Program-made: the position numbers and the translations under genes
Shown: positions 14,876-24,500 of the stretch, piece after piece
Position numbering within the stretch: the stretch's first letter is position 1
Layout of the letters: each line of letters opens with the position of its first letter
Notes under the pieces: model-generated
Seen by the model: the letters and a program-made list of their open reading frames with translations, nothing else
Databases searched by the model: none
What the model was told of the DNA's origin: nothing
From: an uncultured Flavobacteriales bacterium
Lineage (GTDB): Bacteria; Bacteroidota; Bacteroidia; Flavobacteriales_D; CAJJDF01
Assembly (NCBI GenBank): GCA_905182785.1
Contig: CAJJDF010000017.1
Span: forward strand, 1 to 64,000
Reading direction: 5' to 3'
Length of the DNA stretch: 64,000 bases

Positions 14876-17800
14876 ATGAAAAAAACTGAATATCAAAATT
14901 TTATAATCGATCAAAGCTCAGAGATTATCTGGATCGTTAACCAGGATTTTCAATTAGTTTATGCAAATAAATCGTATTTCAGTTTTATGAAAGAAGTGAC
15001 TGGGGAAGCAAAAAAGCTGAAACAGTCCGCATTTATCAAATTCTTTGGAGAGGAGGATGTTCAAAAATGGAAAGCCTATTACAAAAAAGCACTCAAAGGA
15101 GATTTTTTTGAAATAGAAGAACATTTTTACAATGAAAAATCGAATGAAATTAAATACAATCAAATTACTTTTGAACCCTTAACTGACGAACAGCACAAAG
15201 TTTTTGCAGTAGCTTGCCGATCAAAAGATATTACACGAATAATTCAAGAAAGATCTGAAGTAAATCAATTAATGGATGCTTCATTAGATGTTTTTTGTAC
15301 GATAAACGAACAGGGTAATTTTGTGTATGTGAGTGCTGCTTGCAAAAAGCTTTGGGGGTATTCACCCAAAGAGTTAATTGGAAAATCGAACAGTAACTTG
15401 ACTTTACAAGAAGATGTAACTAAAACTAACGAAATAACAGAAGCTATTCTTAGTGGTCAAGATATTAAATCTTTCGTTAACCGTTATAAGAAAAAAAAGG
15501 GCGAGATTTCCTATAATTCATGGTCGGTAAGGTGGGATAAGAGTTCCAAACTCATGTATTGTGTAGTAAGAGATGCCAGAGAAAAAAATAAGGAAGAAGA
15601 AAAAACTCTACAGAGCGAACAAAGATTTAAAGATTTGGTTCAAGAGGGTTCTGACCTCATAGGAATAATAGATAAAAACGGTAAATATACTTATATTAGT
15701 CCAACCAGCACGACCATTCTTGGTGTTGAGCCGAAAGAAATTATTGGGAAAAAGGCTCTTGACTTTGTTCATCCAGATGATTTAGAAAGAGTTTTAAGTA
15801 GTCTAAAAAAAATAAAGACAGAAAAGAAGTTAGTATTAGAGCCCTTTCGTCTTCAAAATAGGAAAAAAGAATGGAGGTGGGTTGAATCTGTGTTAACTAA
15901 TATGTTGGATAACAATGCAGTGAATGGGATTGTGTCAAATGCGAGAGATATAACAGCTAAAATTGAGGAACAAGACAGACTAAAATTGCTAGAAAGTGTC
16001 ATTACCAATACAACAGACGCTATTTTAATTACCGAAGTAGAACTACAACAGCCACTTGGACCTAAAATAATATTTGTAAATGAGGCTTTTACGAAAATGA
16101 CTGGGTATTCATCCGAGGACGCAATTGGTAAGACGCCTCGAATACTTCAAGGGCCAAATTCGAACAGAGAAGAATTAGCAAAACTGAGTCGTTCACTCAA
16201 AAAATTTGAGCCTTATGAAATGACTACGATTAATTACAAGAAAAGCGGAGAAGAATTCTGGATAAACTTTACAGTGACTCCTGTAGCAAACGAACAAGGT
16301 AGATACACCCACTATATAGCTTCAGAGAGAGATGTAACGGAGAAAATCACAAAGGAACTTGAAAAAGAGCTGACAGATAAAATAGGGGAGATTTTCAATC
16401 AAAACATTGATAATGATACAGTCGAATGTTTATCTTCTGTTTGTCAGCAGATTGCTAAGTTTGGAGATTTTGATTTCAGTGAAATTTGGTTACCTGCTAT
16501 TGACACTAAAACGATTAATCTTGTAACAAACTATTCTCAAAGTAAAGCTGGAAATATTTTTTATGACAAAGCTAAGGATTTAGATTCCTATGTCTTGGGA
16601 GAGACATTTACTGGCTATGTTTGGAAAAATGAAAAGACAGAGATTATAGGAGATGACGATGAGAATTGGCGACTCTTTAAAAGGGGAGTATTTGCAAAAA
16701 AAGCAGGTATTAAAGCCATTATGAGGGTGCCTTTAAAACATAAAAAAGAGGTTATTGGCGTACTGTTGTTGGGGACGAAAAAAACCAAATCTGACTTGGT
16801 ATTGTATTTACCCCTTTTTCAAAAACTGGAGTTAACAATTGGGGCTCAACTCAGCCGAAAAAAAGTAGAAACCGAATTAGCACAAATTTTTAATTTTACT
16901 CCTGACATGATTTGTGTAGCAGATTTTGATGGCTATATAAAAAGAATGAATCCTGCTGGTTTAGAAATACTTGGTTATTCATTAGAAGAAATATGCTCAC
17001 GTCCACTTAAATCATTTATACACGAGGAAGATCGATTGCAAACGCAAGAAAAACTAACAGGACTATTCAAAGGAGAAAGCGTCCAAAAATTTGAGAACCG
17101 TTATATTACAAAAGAGGGAAAAATAGTGTGGTTAAGCTGGACGGCTAGTCCAGTTCTAGAGCATGGTATGATCTATGCGGTTGCCAAGAACATTACAGAA
17201 GAGAAGAAACTAAGGGAATTGAATAGCGAGGTTGGAAGACTTCTCAAAATAGGAGGTTGGGAATTTGATATAGTAAATGAAACCCTATATTGGTCTAACG
17301 AGGTACATCAATTACATAAAACAGACCCCAACTCATTTTTGCCAAGCCTATATACTGCTATCAATTTTTACAGAGCTGATTTTCGTCAAACAGTCAGTTT
17401 AAATTTAGAAGAATGTATTAAAACTGGAGAATCATTTGATTTTGAAGCTGTAATTGTGACTGCAGAGAAGAAGGAGCTTTGGGTTAGAGCCTATGGTAAC
17501 TCTGAGTTTGTTGATGGTAAGTGCAAACGGCTTTACGGTAGTTTTCAGGATATTCATCAGCAAAAGTTAGCCGCTATTGAATTAGAAAAAAGTTTGAATG
17601 CATTAAAAGATTATAAATTTTCTTTAGACCAGTCTGCCATTATTTCTTTCACAGATAAAAAAGGAGTGATAACTTCTGTGAATAATAATTTTTGTAACAT
17701 TTCAAAATATAAGAGAGAAGAGATTGTTGGAAAAACACACCGAATAATTAATTCTCACTATCATTCTAAAGAGGTTTTTAGTGATTTATGGAAAACTATT

Positions 17801-19087
17801 GCATCAGGAAATGTGTGGCGAGGAGAATTAAAAAATAAGGGGAAAGACGGGTCGTATTTCTGGGTAGATACCACTATTGTCCCTTTTTTAAATAAAAAAA
17901 AGAAACCTACTCAATATTTAGCTATTCGTTTTGATATCACAGAGCGAAAAAAAGCAGAACAAAGAGTTATCAAGTCCAACGAACGATTCGAAAAAGTAAC
18001 TGAAGCAACTAACGATACCATTTGGGATTGGGATATTATTCAAAAGACATTTTACCGCTCCAAAGCTATTGAAAAATCCTTTAGACAAGAAGTTTCAAAG
18101 TTACTTACTGCAAGTGATTTTTGGAAAGATAATATTCATCCAGATGACAGGAAAAAAACTCAGAATAGTGTTGATGATGCAATTGCTGACCCATTATGTA
18201 ATAGGTGGGAACAGGAATATAGAATAATTAACTATCAAGAAGAAATAATATATGCAATAGACCGGAGCGTAATCATAAGAGATGAAGACGGAAAAGCAAT
18301 TCGTATGGTTGGAGCTATGACCGATATTTCAGAACAGAAACAAATGGATATTAAATTAAGAGATGTTAACCAAGTACTTCAACAACATACGCTTGAGCTA
18401 GAACGTTCGAATGAAGAATTAGAACAATTTGCTTTTATTGCTTCTCATGATTTACAAGAGCCACTAAGAATGGTCTCTAGCTTTATGGATCTATTGAAAC
18501 GAAAATACGGAGATCAATTTGATGAAAAAGGGCATCAGTATATTCATTTTGCAACAGATGGGGCAAAAAAAATGAAACAAATAATTTTGGATTTGTTGGA
18601 TTATTCGAGAGCTGGAAAAGTGATCCAAGAGCCTATAACCTTTGATTTAAATAAAACTCTAGAAGATTATAAAATCTTAAGAAGAAAAATAATTGAAGAA
18701 AAAAAGGTAATCATTTTGAATGACCCACTTCCATTGGTTACAAACTATAAAGTACCGCTAACCCAAGCTATTCACTCCATTCTGGATAATGCAATTAAAT
18801 ACTCTAAAGAAGATGTCCAACCAAAGATTGAAATTTGTGTTAAAGAAAATGACAAGGAGTGGATTATTGAAGTGAAAGATAATGGAATAGGTATAGATAA
18901 ACATTTTTTTAAAAAAATATTTATCATCTTTCAGAGATTGCATGACAAGGATAAATATGAGGGAACAGGAATCGGCCTATCTATAGCAAAGAAGAATATT
19001 GAGTCTTGTAATGGAAAAATATGGGTGGAAAGTACCGTCAATAAAGGAAGTACATTTTCCTTTACCATCAATAAAATCAAATCATGA
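14876..19087 (+). CDS. Soluble multi-PAS/GAF sensor histidine kinase
   Basis: A 1403-residue kinase with no signal peptide or transmembrane segment, so it senses inside the cell. Approximate order: PAS 5-120, PAS 130-240, PAS 250-365, PAS 370-490, GAF 500-660, PAS 665-770, PAS 785-895, PAS 905-1020, PAS 1035-1155, HisKA about 1180-1250 with phospho-acceptor His1191 in 'FIASHDLQEPLRMV', HATPase about 1290-1400 with N box 'DNAIKYS', G1 'DNGIGID' and G2 'GTGIGLSIAKKN'. The HDLQEPLR form is shared with phytochrome-type kinases. The fourth PAS has 'GKTPRILQGP', the place where photoactive LOV domains have a cysteine (GRNCRFLQ), so it is not a canonical flavin photoreceptor. The stop overlaps the next start by 4 nt, so it and the response regulator are translationally coupled. 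Confidence 0.92.
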   Translation: MKKTEYQNFIIDQSSEIIWIVNQDFQLVYANKSYFSFMKEVTGEAKKLKQSAFIKFFGEEDVQKWKAYYKKALKGDFFEIEEHFYNEKSNEIKYNQITFEPLTDEQHKVFAVACRSKDITRIIQERSEVNQLMDASLDVFCTINEQGNFVYVSAACKKLWGYSPKELIGKSNSNLTLQEDVTKTNEITEAILSGQDIKSFVNRYKKKKGEISYNSWSVRWDKSSKLMYCVVRDAREKNKEEEKTLQSEQRFKDLVQEGSDLIGIIDKNGKYTYISPTSTTILGVEPKEIIGKKALDFVHPDDLERVLSSLKKIKTEKKLVLEPFRLQNRKKEWRWVESVLTNMLDNNAVNGIVSNARDITAKIEEQDRLKLLESVITNTTDAILITEVELQQPLGPKIIFVNEAFTKMTGYSSEDAIGKTPRILQGPNSNREELAKLSRSLKKFEPYEMTTINYKKSGEEFWINFTVTPVANEQGRYTHYIASERDVTEKITKELEKELTDKIGEIFNQNIDNDTVECLSSVCQQIAKFGDFDFSEIWLPAIDTKTINLVTNYSQSKAGNIFYDKAKDLDSYVLGETFTGYVWKNEKTEIIGDDDENWRLFKRGVFAKKAGIKAIMRVPLKHKKEVIGVLLLGTKKTKSDLVLYLPLFQKLELTIGAQLSRKKVETELAQIFNFTPDMICVADFDGYIKRMNPAGLEILGYSLEEICSRPLKSFIHEEDRLQTQEKLTGLFKGESVQKFENRYITKEGKIVWLSWTASPVLEHGMIYAVAKNITEEKKLRELNSEVGRLLKIGGWEFDIVNETLYWSNEVHQLHKTDPNSFLPSLYTAINFYRADFRQTVSLNLEECIKTGESFDFEAVIVTAEKKELWVRAYGNSEFVDGKCKRLYGSFQDIHQQKLAAIELEKSLNALKDYKFSLDQSAIISFTDKKGVITSVNNNFCNISKYKREEIVGKTHRIINSHYHSKEVFSDLWKTIASGNVWRGELKNKGKDGSYFWVDTTIVPFLNKKKKPTQYLAIRFDITERKKAEQRVIKSNERFEKVTEATNDTIWDWDIIQKTFYRSKAIEKSFRQEVSKLLTASDFWKDNIHPDDRKKTQNSVDDAIADPLCNRWEQEYRIINYQEEIIYAIDRSVIIRDEDGKAIRMVGAMTDISEQKQMDIKLRDVNQVLQQHTLELERSNEELEQFAFIASHDLQEPLRMVSSFMDLLKRKYGDQFDEKGHQYIHFATDGAKKMKQIILDLLDYSRAGKVIQEPITFDLNKTLEDYKILRRKIIEEKKVIILNDPLPLVTNYKVPLTQAIHSILDNAIKYSKEDVQPKIEICVKENDKEWIIEVKDNGIGIDKHFFKKIFIIFQRLHDKDKYEGTGIGLSIAKKNIESCNGKIWVESTVNKGSTFSFTINKIKS

Positions 19088-19482
19088 AAGAACTACATAT
19101 TTTATTAGTAGAAGACAATGAAGGAGATGTTATTTTGACGCTTGACGCTTTTGAGGAAAGCGAGATTAAAACTAAAATAAGTGTCGCTAAAAACGGTAAA
19201 GATGCACTTGACTTCCTTTTTAAGAGAGAGAGCTTTAAAGATGTAGAAAAACCAGACCTAGTCTTATTAGATTTAAATATTCCCATATTCAGTGGCATGG
19301 AGGTTTTAAAGGAAGTAAGACAACATCCCATATTGAAAAAAATGCCTATAATTATTTTAACAACCTCTTCAAATCCAATTGAAATCAATAAGGCAAACGA
19401 ATATCAGGCTAATAATTTTGTAACCAAACCAATCGATATGACTGAAATTCTTAAAACTATTCTTTCTTTAGAAGAGTTTTAG
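19084..19482 (+). CDS. Single-domain response regulator (Rcp1/CheY-like)
   Basis: A 132-residue receiver domain with no output domain. Acidic pocket 'LLVEDNEGDV', phospho-acceptor Asp63 in 'LVLLDLNIPIFSG', switch Thr in 'IIILTTSS' and Lys in 'NFVTKPID'. It resembles the Rcp1-type regulators encoded next to phytochrome-like kinases. The ATGA overlap with the upstream kinase strongly suggests a cognate pair. Without an output domain it must act by protein contact or as a phosphate shuttle, perhaps towards the next kinase. Confidence 0.95.
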   Translation: MKELHILLVEDNEGDVILTLDAFEESEIKTKISVAKNGKDALDFLFKRESFKDVEKPDLVLLDLNIPIFSGMEVLKEVRQHPILKKMPIIILTTSSNPIEINKANEYQANNFVTKPIDMTEILKTILSLEEF

Positions 19483-19516
19483 TTAAAAATTTATAAATTA
19501 TCAGACAACTAGTAAA

Positions 19517-20935
19517 ATGAAAACAGTTATTACTTCATCCGCTCCATTAACTATTTTAGTTATTGAAGATAATCCAGGAGATTTTTTTCTTATTGAAGAA
19601 TACATTGAAGAAATGTTTTTTAATCCGACAGTTACTCATGCGGTTAATTATTCGGAGGCGTATAATCTCTTATCAAAACAAGATTCTATATTTGATTCGA
19701 TTTTATTAGACGCTACACTTCCAGATAATCAAGGCTTAAAGCTTATTTCAGATGTATTGCTACTGGCAGGTCAATCTCCAGTACTTATGCTAACTGGATA
19801 TGCAAATTTGGATTTTAGTATTCAGTCTCTTTCTCTCGGGGTATCAGGATATCTTTTGAAAGATGAATTAAGTGCTCAGCTACTTCACAAAAGTATTTTG
19901 TTCAGTATTGAAACAAAAAAGTTTAGTCAAAGCATTGAAGAATCAGAAAAAAAGTACAGTGATTTATTTCTCCTAAGTCCAATTCCAATGTGGGTATATG
20001 AAATATCAACCCTTCAAATATTGAAAGTAAATCCTGCTGCAATTAAACATTATGGGTTTTCAGAATCAGAATTTTTGGATCTATCTATTTCGCATTTAAT
20101 TCCTAAAAGCGAGTATAAGAAAATGAGTAAGTTATATAGCGAACCATCCATTGAATCTGCTCAAAATACGCGTCATAAATTAAAAGACGGAAAGATAATT
20201 CAAGTTAAAATTGAGCAAAACTATTTAACACTAGATGACCGTAAATGCTGTATCTTGTTATCAAATGATATCACTGAACTGATAGAGAGTCAAGATTCAT
20301 TACGCATGGCATATAAAAACATTATAGAAATTGAAGAAAAAGAAAAAGAGAAGTTTGCAGCAGAATTACACGATGGTCTTTCTCAAAATATAGTTGCTGC
20401 TAAAATGATTTTTTCTTATTTGAAAAAACAATTGCCCCAATTAGCAGCTGAACCAAGAGCAGCTCTATTAAACAAAGCCTTACAAGATTCTTTGGATGAG
20501 TGTTCTCAAATGATTAGAGAAATCAGACCAAAAAGAATAATTGAAAATGGATTTTATACTGAAATACAGGCGTTAATTGAGACAATTAAAGCTACTGGAG
20601 ATATAGAAGTCTTGCTTCTAAATAAGGCGGATATGGATAATCTATTTGGTTATTTCGATTTAATGCATATTTATAGAATTACACAAGAATTATTTAATAA
20701 CTCATTGAAATACTCTTCAGCTCGTCAATTTGAATTAAATTTTTCAAATCAGGGCAATGAAATTCAACTACTTTATAAAGATGACGGGAAGGGGATCACA
20801 AAAAAAATCTTAAATGCTAAAAGTAGCTTCATCAGTTTAAAAAGAAGGATACAAGTTTTAAGTGGCTCTATGGAGGTTAAAAGCACCTTAAATAAAGGGG
20901 CGGTTTTCCATATTAATATTCCATTAAAAAGATAA
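19517..20935 (+). CDS. REC-PAS-histidine kinase (HisKA_3 type)
   Basis: A 472-residue protein with the order receiver (about 12-135, phospho-acceptor Asp65 in 'ILLDATLPDNQG'), PAS (about 145-265), then a NarX/DesK-type kinase core: HisKA_3 with His285 in 'FAAELHDGLSQNIVAAKM' and an HATPase domain ('ELFNNSLKYSSA', 'DDGKGI', closing 'GAVFHINIPL'). It has no membrane segment. The order suggests a kinase switched by phosphorylation of its own N-terminal receiver. HisKA_3 kinases normally signal to NarL/LuxR-type DNA-binding regulators; none is encoded here, so the final output lies elsewhere. It starts 34 nt after the response regulator and belongs to the same operon. Confidence 0.93.
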   Translation: MKTVITSSAPLTILVIEDNPGDFFLIEEYIEEMFFNPTVTHAVNYSEAYNLLSKQDSIFDSILLDATLPDNQGLKLISDVLLLAGQSPVLMLTGYANLDFSIQSLSLGVSGYLLKDELSAQLLHKSILFSIETKKFSQSIEESEKKYSDLFLLSPIPMWVYEISTLQILKVNPAAIKHYGFSESEFLDLSISHLIPKSEYKKMSKLYSEPSIESAQNTRHKLKDGKIIQVKIEQNYLTLDDRKCCILLSNDITELIESQDSLRMAYKNIIEIEEKEKEKFAAELHDGLSQNIVAAKMIFSYLKKQLPQLAAEPRAALLNKALQDSLDECSQMIREIRPKRIIENGFYTEIQALIETIKATGDIEVLLLNKADMDNLFGYFDLMHIYRITQELFNNSLKYSSARQFELNFSNQGNEIQLLYKDDGKGITKKILNAKSSFISLKRRIQVLSGSMEVKSTLNKGAVFHINIPLKR

Positions 20936-20998
20936 AGTAAGTACTCTTCCTGACTCTATTTTCTTTATAATTAATAATATTATAGCTCAGGATTATCA

Positions 20999-21187
20999 CT
21001 ATTCCAAAATTGATACATGAGAACCAAGATTTCCATAATTATTTTTAAAAGATCTACTGAATTCTTTTTTTTTAGAATGATTTAAGAGGGTTAAAGCTAT
21101 ATTTTCTAGTATATCGATTAATTGTTTACGAAAGGTAATGAGTGTTTTTTTATCTTTAAGGCTGATTTTGTCAATAAGAAGACTCAT
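20999..21187 (-). CDS. Possible small protein on the minus strand
   Basis: A 62-residue ORF ('MSLLIDKISLKDKKTLITFR' ...) in the gap after the kinase operon. It has an amphipathic helical middle ('QLIDILENIALTLLNHSKK') and no recognisable domain. No promoter element or terminator was found for it. It may be a real small gene or a chance frame; I lean only slightly to real because no larger gene explains this space. Confidence 0.25.
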   Translation of the reverse strand: MSLLIDKISLKDKKTLITFRKQLIDILENIALTLLNHSKKKEFSRSFKNNYGNLGSHVSILE

Positions 21188-21239
21188 TATATATAATCAA
21201 GGAAAGAGATTAATTTTCATCCTAAATTACAGCATAAAA

Positions 21240-21515
21240 ATGGATAAAAAAGATAAAATAAAACAACTTACTTTAAAATACAATGATATTTTATTGGAAT
21301 CAATAAGAATCGCTTTGTCCGAAGACTTGATTAATCTTATTGTTGTAAATCAAGAGGATCAAGATTTTGGTTTGGTTGAATTTATGAGTAAAAAAAAGGA
21401 ATTTAAAAACTTTGTACTGACTGAGTTTCTGAAAAACAATAGTAATCCTGTGATTAAAGAACTGGCAGAAATGGAAGAAAGGCAGTTTAAATTTAAAAAG
21501 AAGATAAAAAAATAA
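21240..21515 (+). CDS. Small charged protein of unknown function
   Basis: A 91-residue ORF beginning 'MDKKDKIKQLTLKYNDILLE'. The ATG at 21240 is preferred over a start 102 nt upstream because the extension is unlike the rest and would overlap the minus-strand ORF. The product is rich in Lys and Glu and likely helical ('KEFKNFVLTEFLKNN', 'ELAEMEERQFKFKKKIKK'); no signal peptide or membrane segment. It follows the kinase block on the same strand and could belong to it. It ends 9 bp before the sprA stop on the other strand. Confidence 0.5.
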   Translation: MDKKDKIKQLTLKYNDILLESIRIALSEDLINLIVVNQEDQDFGLVEFMSKKKEFKNFVLTEFLKNNSNPVIKELAEMEERQFKFKKKIKK

Positions 21516-21524
21516 AGTTTTTAT

Positions 21525-24500
21525 TTACTGAAACAAATTCACTCTCACTGCAAATCCTACATTTTGATTCATTGTAGGGAATGAAGTAGAAATAAATGGA
21601 TTTGTCATAACACGATCGTAATAAAATCTCAATGTAAATTGTTTAGTCAATACATAGTTTGCAGATGCTTTTATAGCTATATATCTTTGTCCAGCAGTAA
21701 TTTGATTTTGTTCTTGATCTATCTTTCTAATAATTGTCTTATTGTTTCTTAGAGAGAAATCAATTTGTGCATCAATATCACTTATAGGTTGTTTTTTACC
21801 AATCTTAATAGGGAATTTAACATTCTGGAATCTGTACCCAGCACCAATTGTAATTTCAGTTCCTTTCAGTTCAGTAATTTGATTGTTGGTAAGACTCAAT
21901 CCAATATTTCTATTTGATCTGTATTCAAAATTTGTTTTAAGACTGTTATTCCAAGTCATGTTAATCTTAATAAGCGGATTAAATTGCTCAGTAATTGATA
22001 CAGCCATTACTTGATTCTCTGGCCTTATATTGTTAGAAGCATCCCTTCCAAAGTCTTTTCCATCTATGTCGGTTACAGCTTCTAAATCGGTATTGAAATT
22101 CGCCACAGTAAAGGTAGAGTTATAGGCATGTGTTATCACAATGTTTTTAAACATTTTTTTAATTGCAGGAATTCTGTTCAACCCATCAATAGTTAATCTC
22201 CAGTTTAAAGCAGGAATTGCACTAAGTGGATTAAGAGTTTTTTTAGTTAATGCTTTTCCAGAGTAGGCAGCAATAAATGAAGACATAATAACTTGGGATT
22301 GGTTATTTCCATAACCGTCATAAAATCCGTTACTGTCTAGCGCAGCAGTAGAGTAAGGATTGTCATCGTGCAACAAGGTAGAAGCTTGTTTTCTGTAATT
22401 CAATAAATCATCAAATAATTTTGAGTTTCCATTACTATCCGTTTTTTGAAAAGCTGTTCTTATCGAGTTGAAAGAATAACTGTAATTTCCAGAACGCATT
22501 GTATTAAAATTATCATATCCAAGTGGTAATCCTGTAATTGCATCTCTCGTCCAAATAAAATTCTCATTCATATTTTCGGAGTAAATATAATTGGCAGATA
22601 GTTCTAATCGTATTCCTTTAAAAGGTTCAAGTGTTGCTCTTGAAGAGAAGTTTTTACTGTGACTGGTAGTTCTTTGCGCATTGATGTATTGACTTGCTTC
22701 TCCAACAAGCCATCCATTTTGTGCAGCTTTTGTTGCAAAATCATTATTTGTTTCTCTTCCAAAGAAGTCTCTTTCTTGCTCTCCTCCAAATACAAAGCCA
22801 AGGCCAGGTGCAGAAAAATTGTTTCCTAATCCAAATACATCCGTTTTTGGAGTATAACCAGGTAAAAACTGTCCATCAATAGTAGAATAAGTAAAAGAAA
22901 CAGTTTTTAATGACATCAGTACTTTTGCAAATCCATCTACAAGAGTAATTTTGTTTGGATCTTTTTCTTTTTTCTTTTTCGCCTTATCTTTATCATCTCC
23001 TTTTGTATCAATAGGTGCTCCTTTTTGAGTTTCAAATCTAGATCTTGAATTTCTAGATTTTCTCCCTTTTTGATTCACTTTTTTGAAATATGGAACTTTG
23101 TTATACAAATTCTTCATATCAAAATTACCTGTCCAGCTTATATTTCTAGAGTTTTGGATTGTGTTACCCAATGAATCTTGAGATAAAGGAGCTCTTTGCC
23201 AATCGTAAGTTGTTTGGTACTTAGTTGTAAGGTTTACAAAATCCAAGACAGGAATTTTCTTAAATGGCCATGTATAAGTTAAATCAGCCGATTGTAAGTA
23301 ATGGTTATTTTCTCCTAAGTTTTTAAAACTTTCAAGAACACTGTCTCTGTTCATTTCAAATTCATCTGGATATAAAGTCTTATCAACTTTCAAATCTCCA
23401 GGCTCACGAATCAAAGCTTGGTTATTTGCGCTATAATTTAATTGGAGTCCTTGCATTAACTTCCAGTTCATATTATAAACTCTATCCCAAGTAAATGTTT
23501 TACTAAACTGAGGAATAATTAATGCGTTTCCAGTAATGTCTCTTGCGCTAGTTTCTGAGTAAGTTCTATCAATATTAGTGGTAAAAGCAAATTGTTCTGG
23601 AAGTGGTTTGATATTTATATCGCGTACAATTCTAAACCATTTATTAGACCTCAATAGCTTGTTATTTCTAAAAGGGGAATAAGGTTTTAATTTCGTTTGA
23701 TACGTATATGTTAATGCTCCGTTATATTCCCTAGTTGTGTTATAAGCCGTTTGAATATCTCTTCGGTACAGCTCATTGTAAGAATAGGTGAATCCAAAGT
23801 TTTTAATATCCCAAGGAAATGATTTGGTTGATTTCTTTTTGGGAGAAATCCTCACATTTGTGAAATTGATACTTCTTCGTACTGTAATATCTCTGGCGGC
23901 TTTTATTCTTTCCTGTTGTTCTTCAATTGAAGCATCTTCAAGTGATTTTTCAAATTCAATGTCAGGATTCAATGGATCAAACATGGGGTCAATTACACCC
24001 TGAGAAAATCCTAAATATAAGGGAAGCTGAACTCCTGCATCCTTGCCAAAAAACTTTCCTAATTGAATACTGGTTGTTGCATCTACTTGCTTTATTGTTT
24101 CTCTTTGTCTTTCACTTACTCTGTCTTCAATTCCTCCAAAACCGGGCGTACTAATAGACCCTGCCAATGAAATTGTTGCAAAATCTGCCAAGTTTGCTTG
24201 TACACGAGATTGTGCAGCCCATCCTCCTGAGTTTTCAAAATCACTCATTCTTAATTCATTCACCCATATTTTTACACATTTTTCATCTCCAATATCTGGT
24301 TTCCAAGGATGGTCTTTTTTCTTATTTGGGTTTCTTATCCCAATCATGATTGTTTTAAGATCAGCTAAATTTGGATTACCAATAACCTTAATCATATGCT
24401 TTGCATTCCTAGGTGAAGCTTGTTCAAATATAGATAGGAAAGAAGAAGAAGTGGAACCTAAAGCATTGTTACGCATTATTTTTAATCGCTTAAGCTCTTC

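Noticed and set aside
14177..21520. A site-specific integration at tRNA-Phe
   Set aside because: No integrase gene and no second copy of the tRNA 3' end was found downstream, so this stays only as a weak hypothesis for an old insertion.
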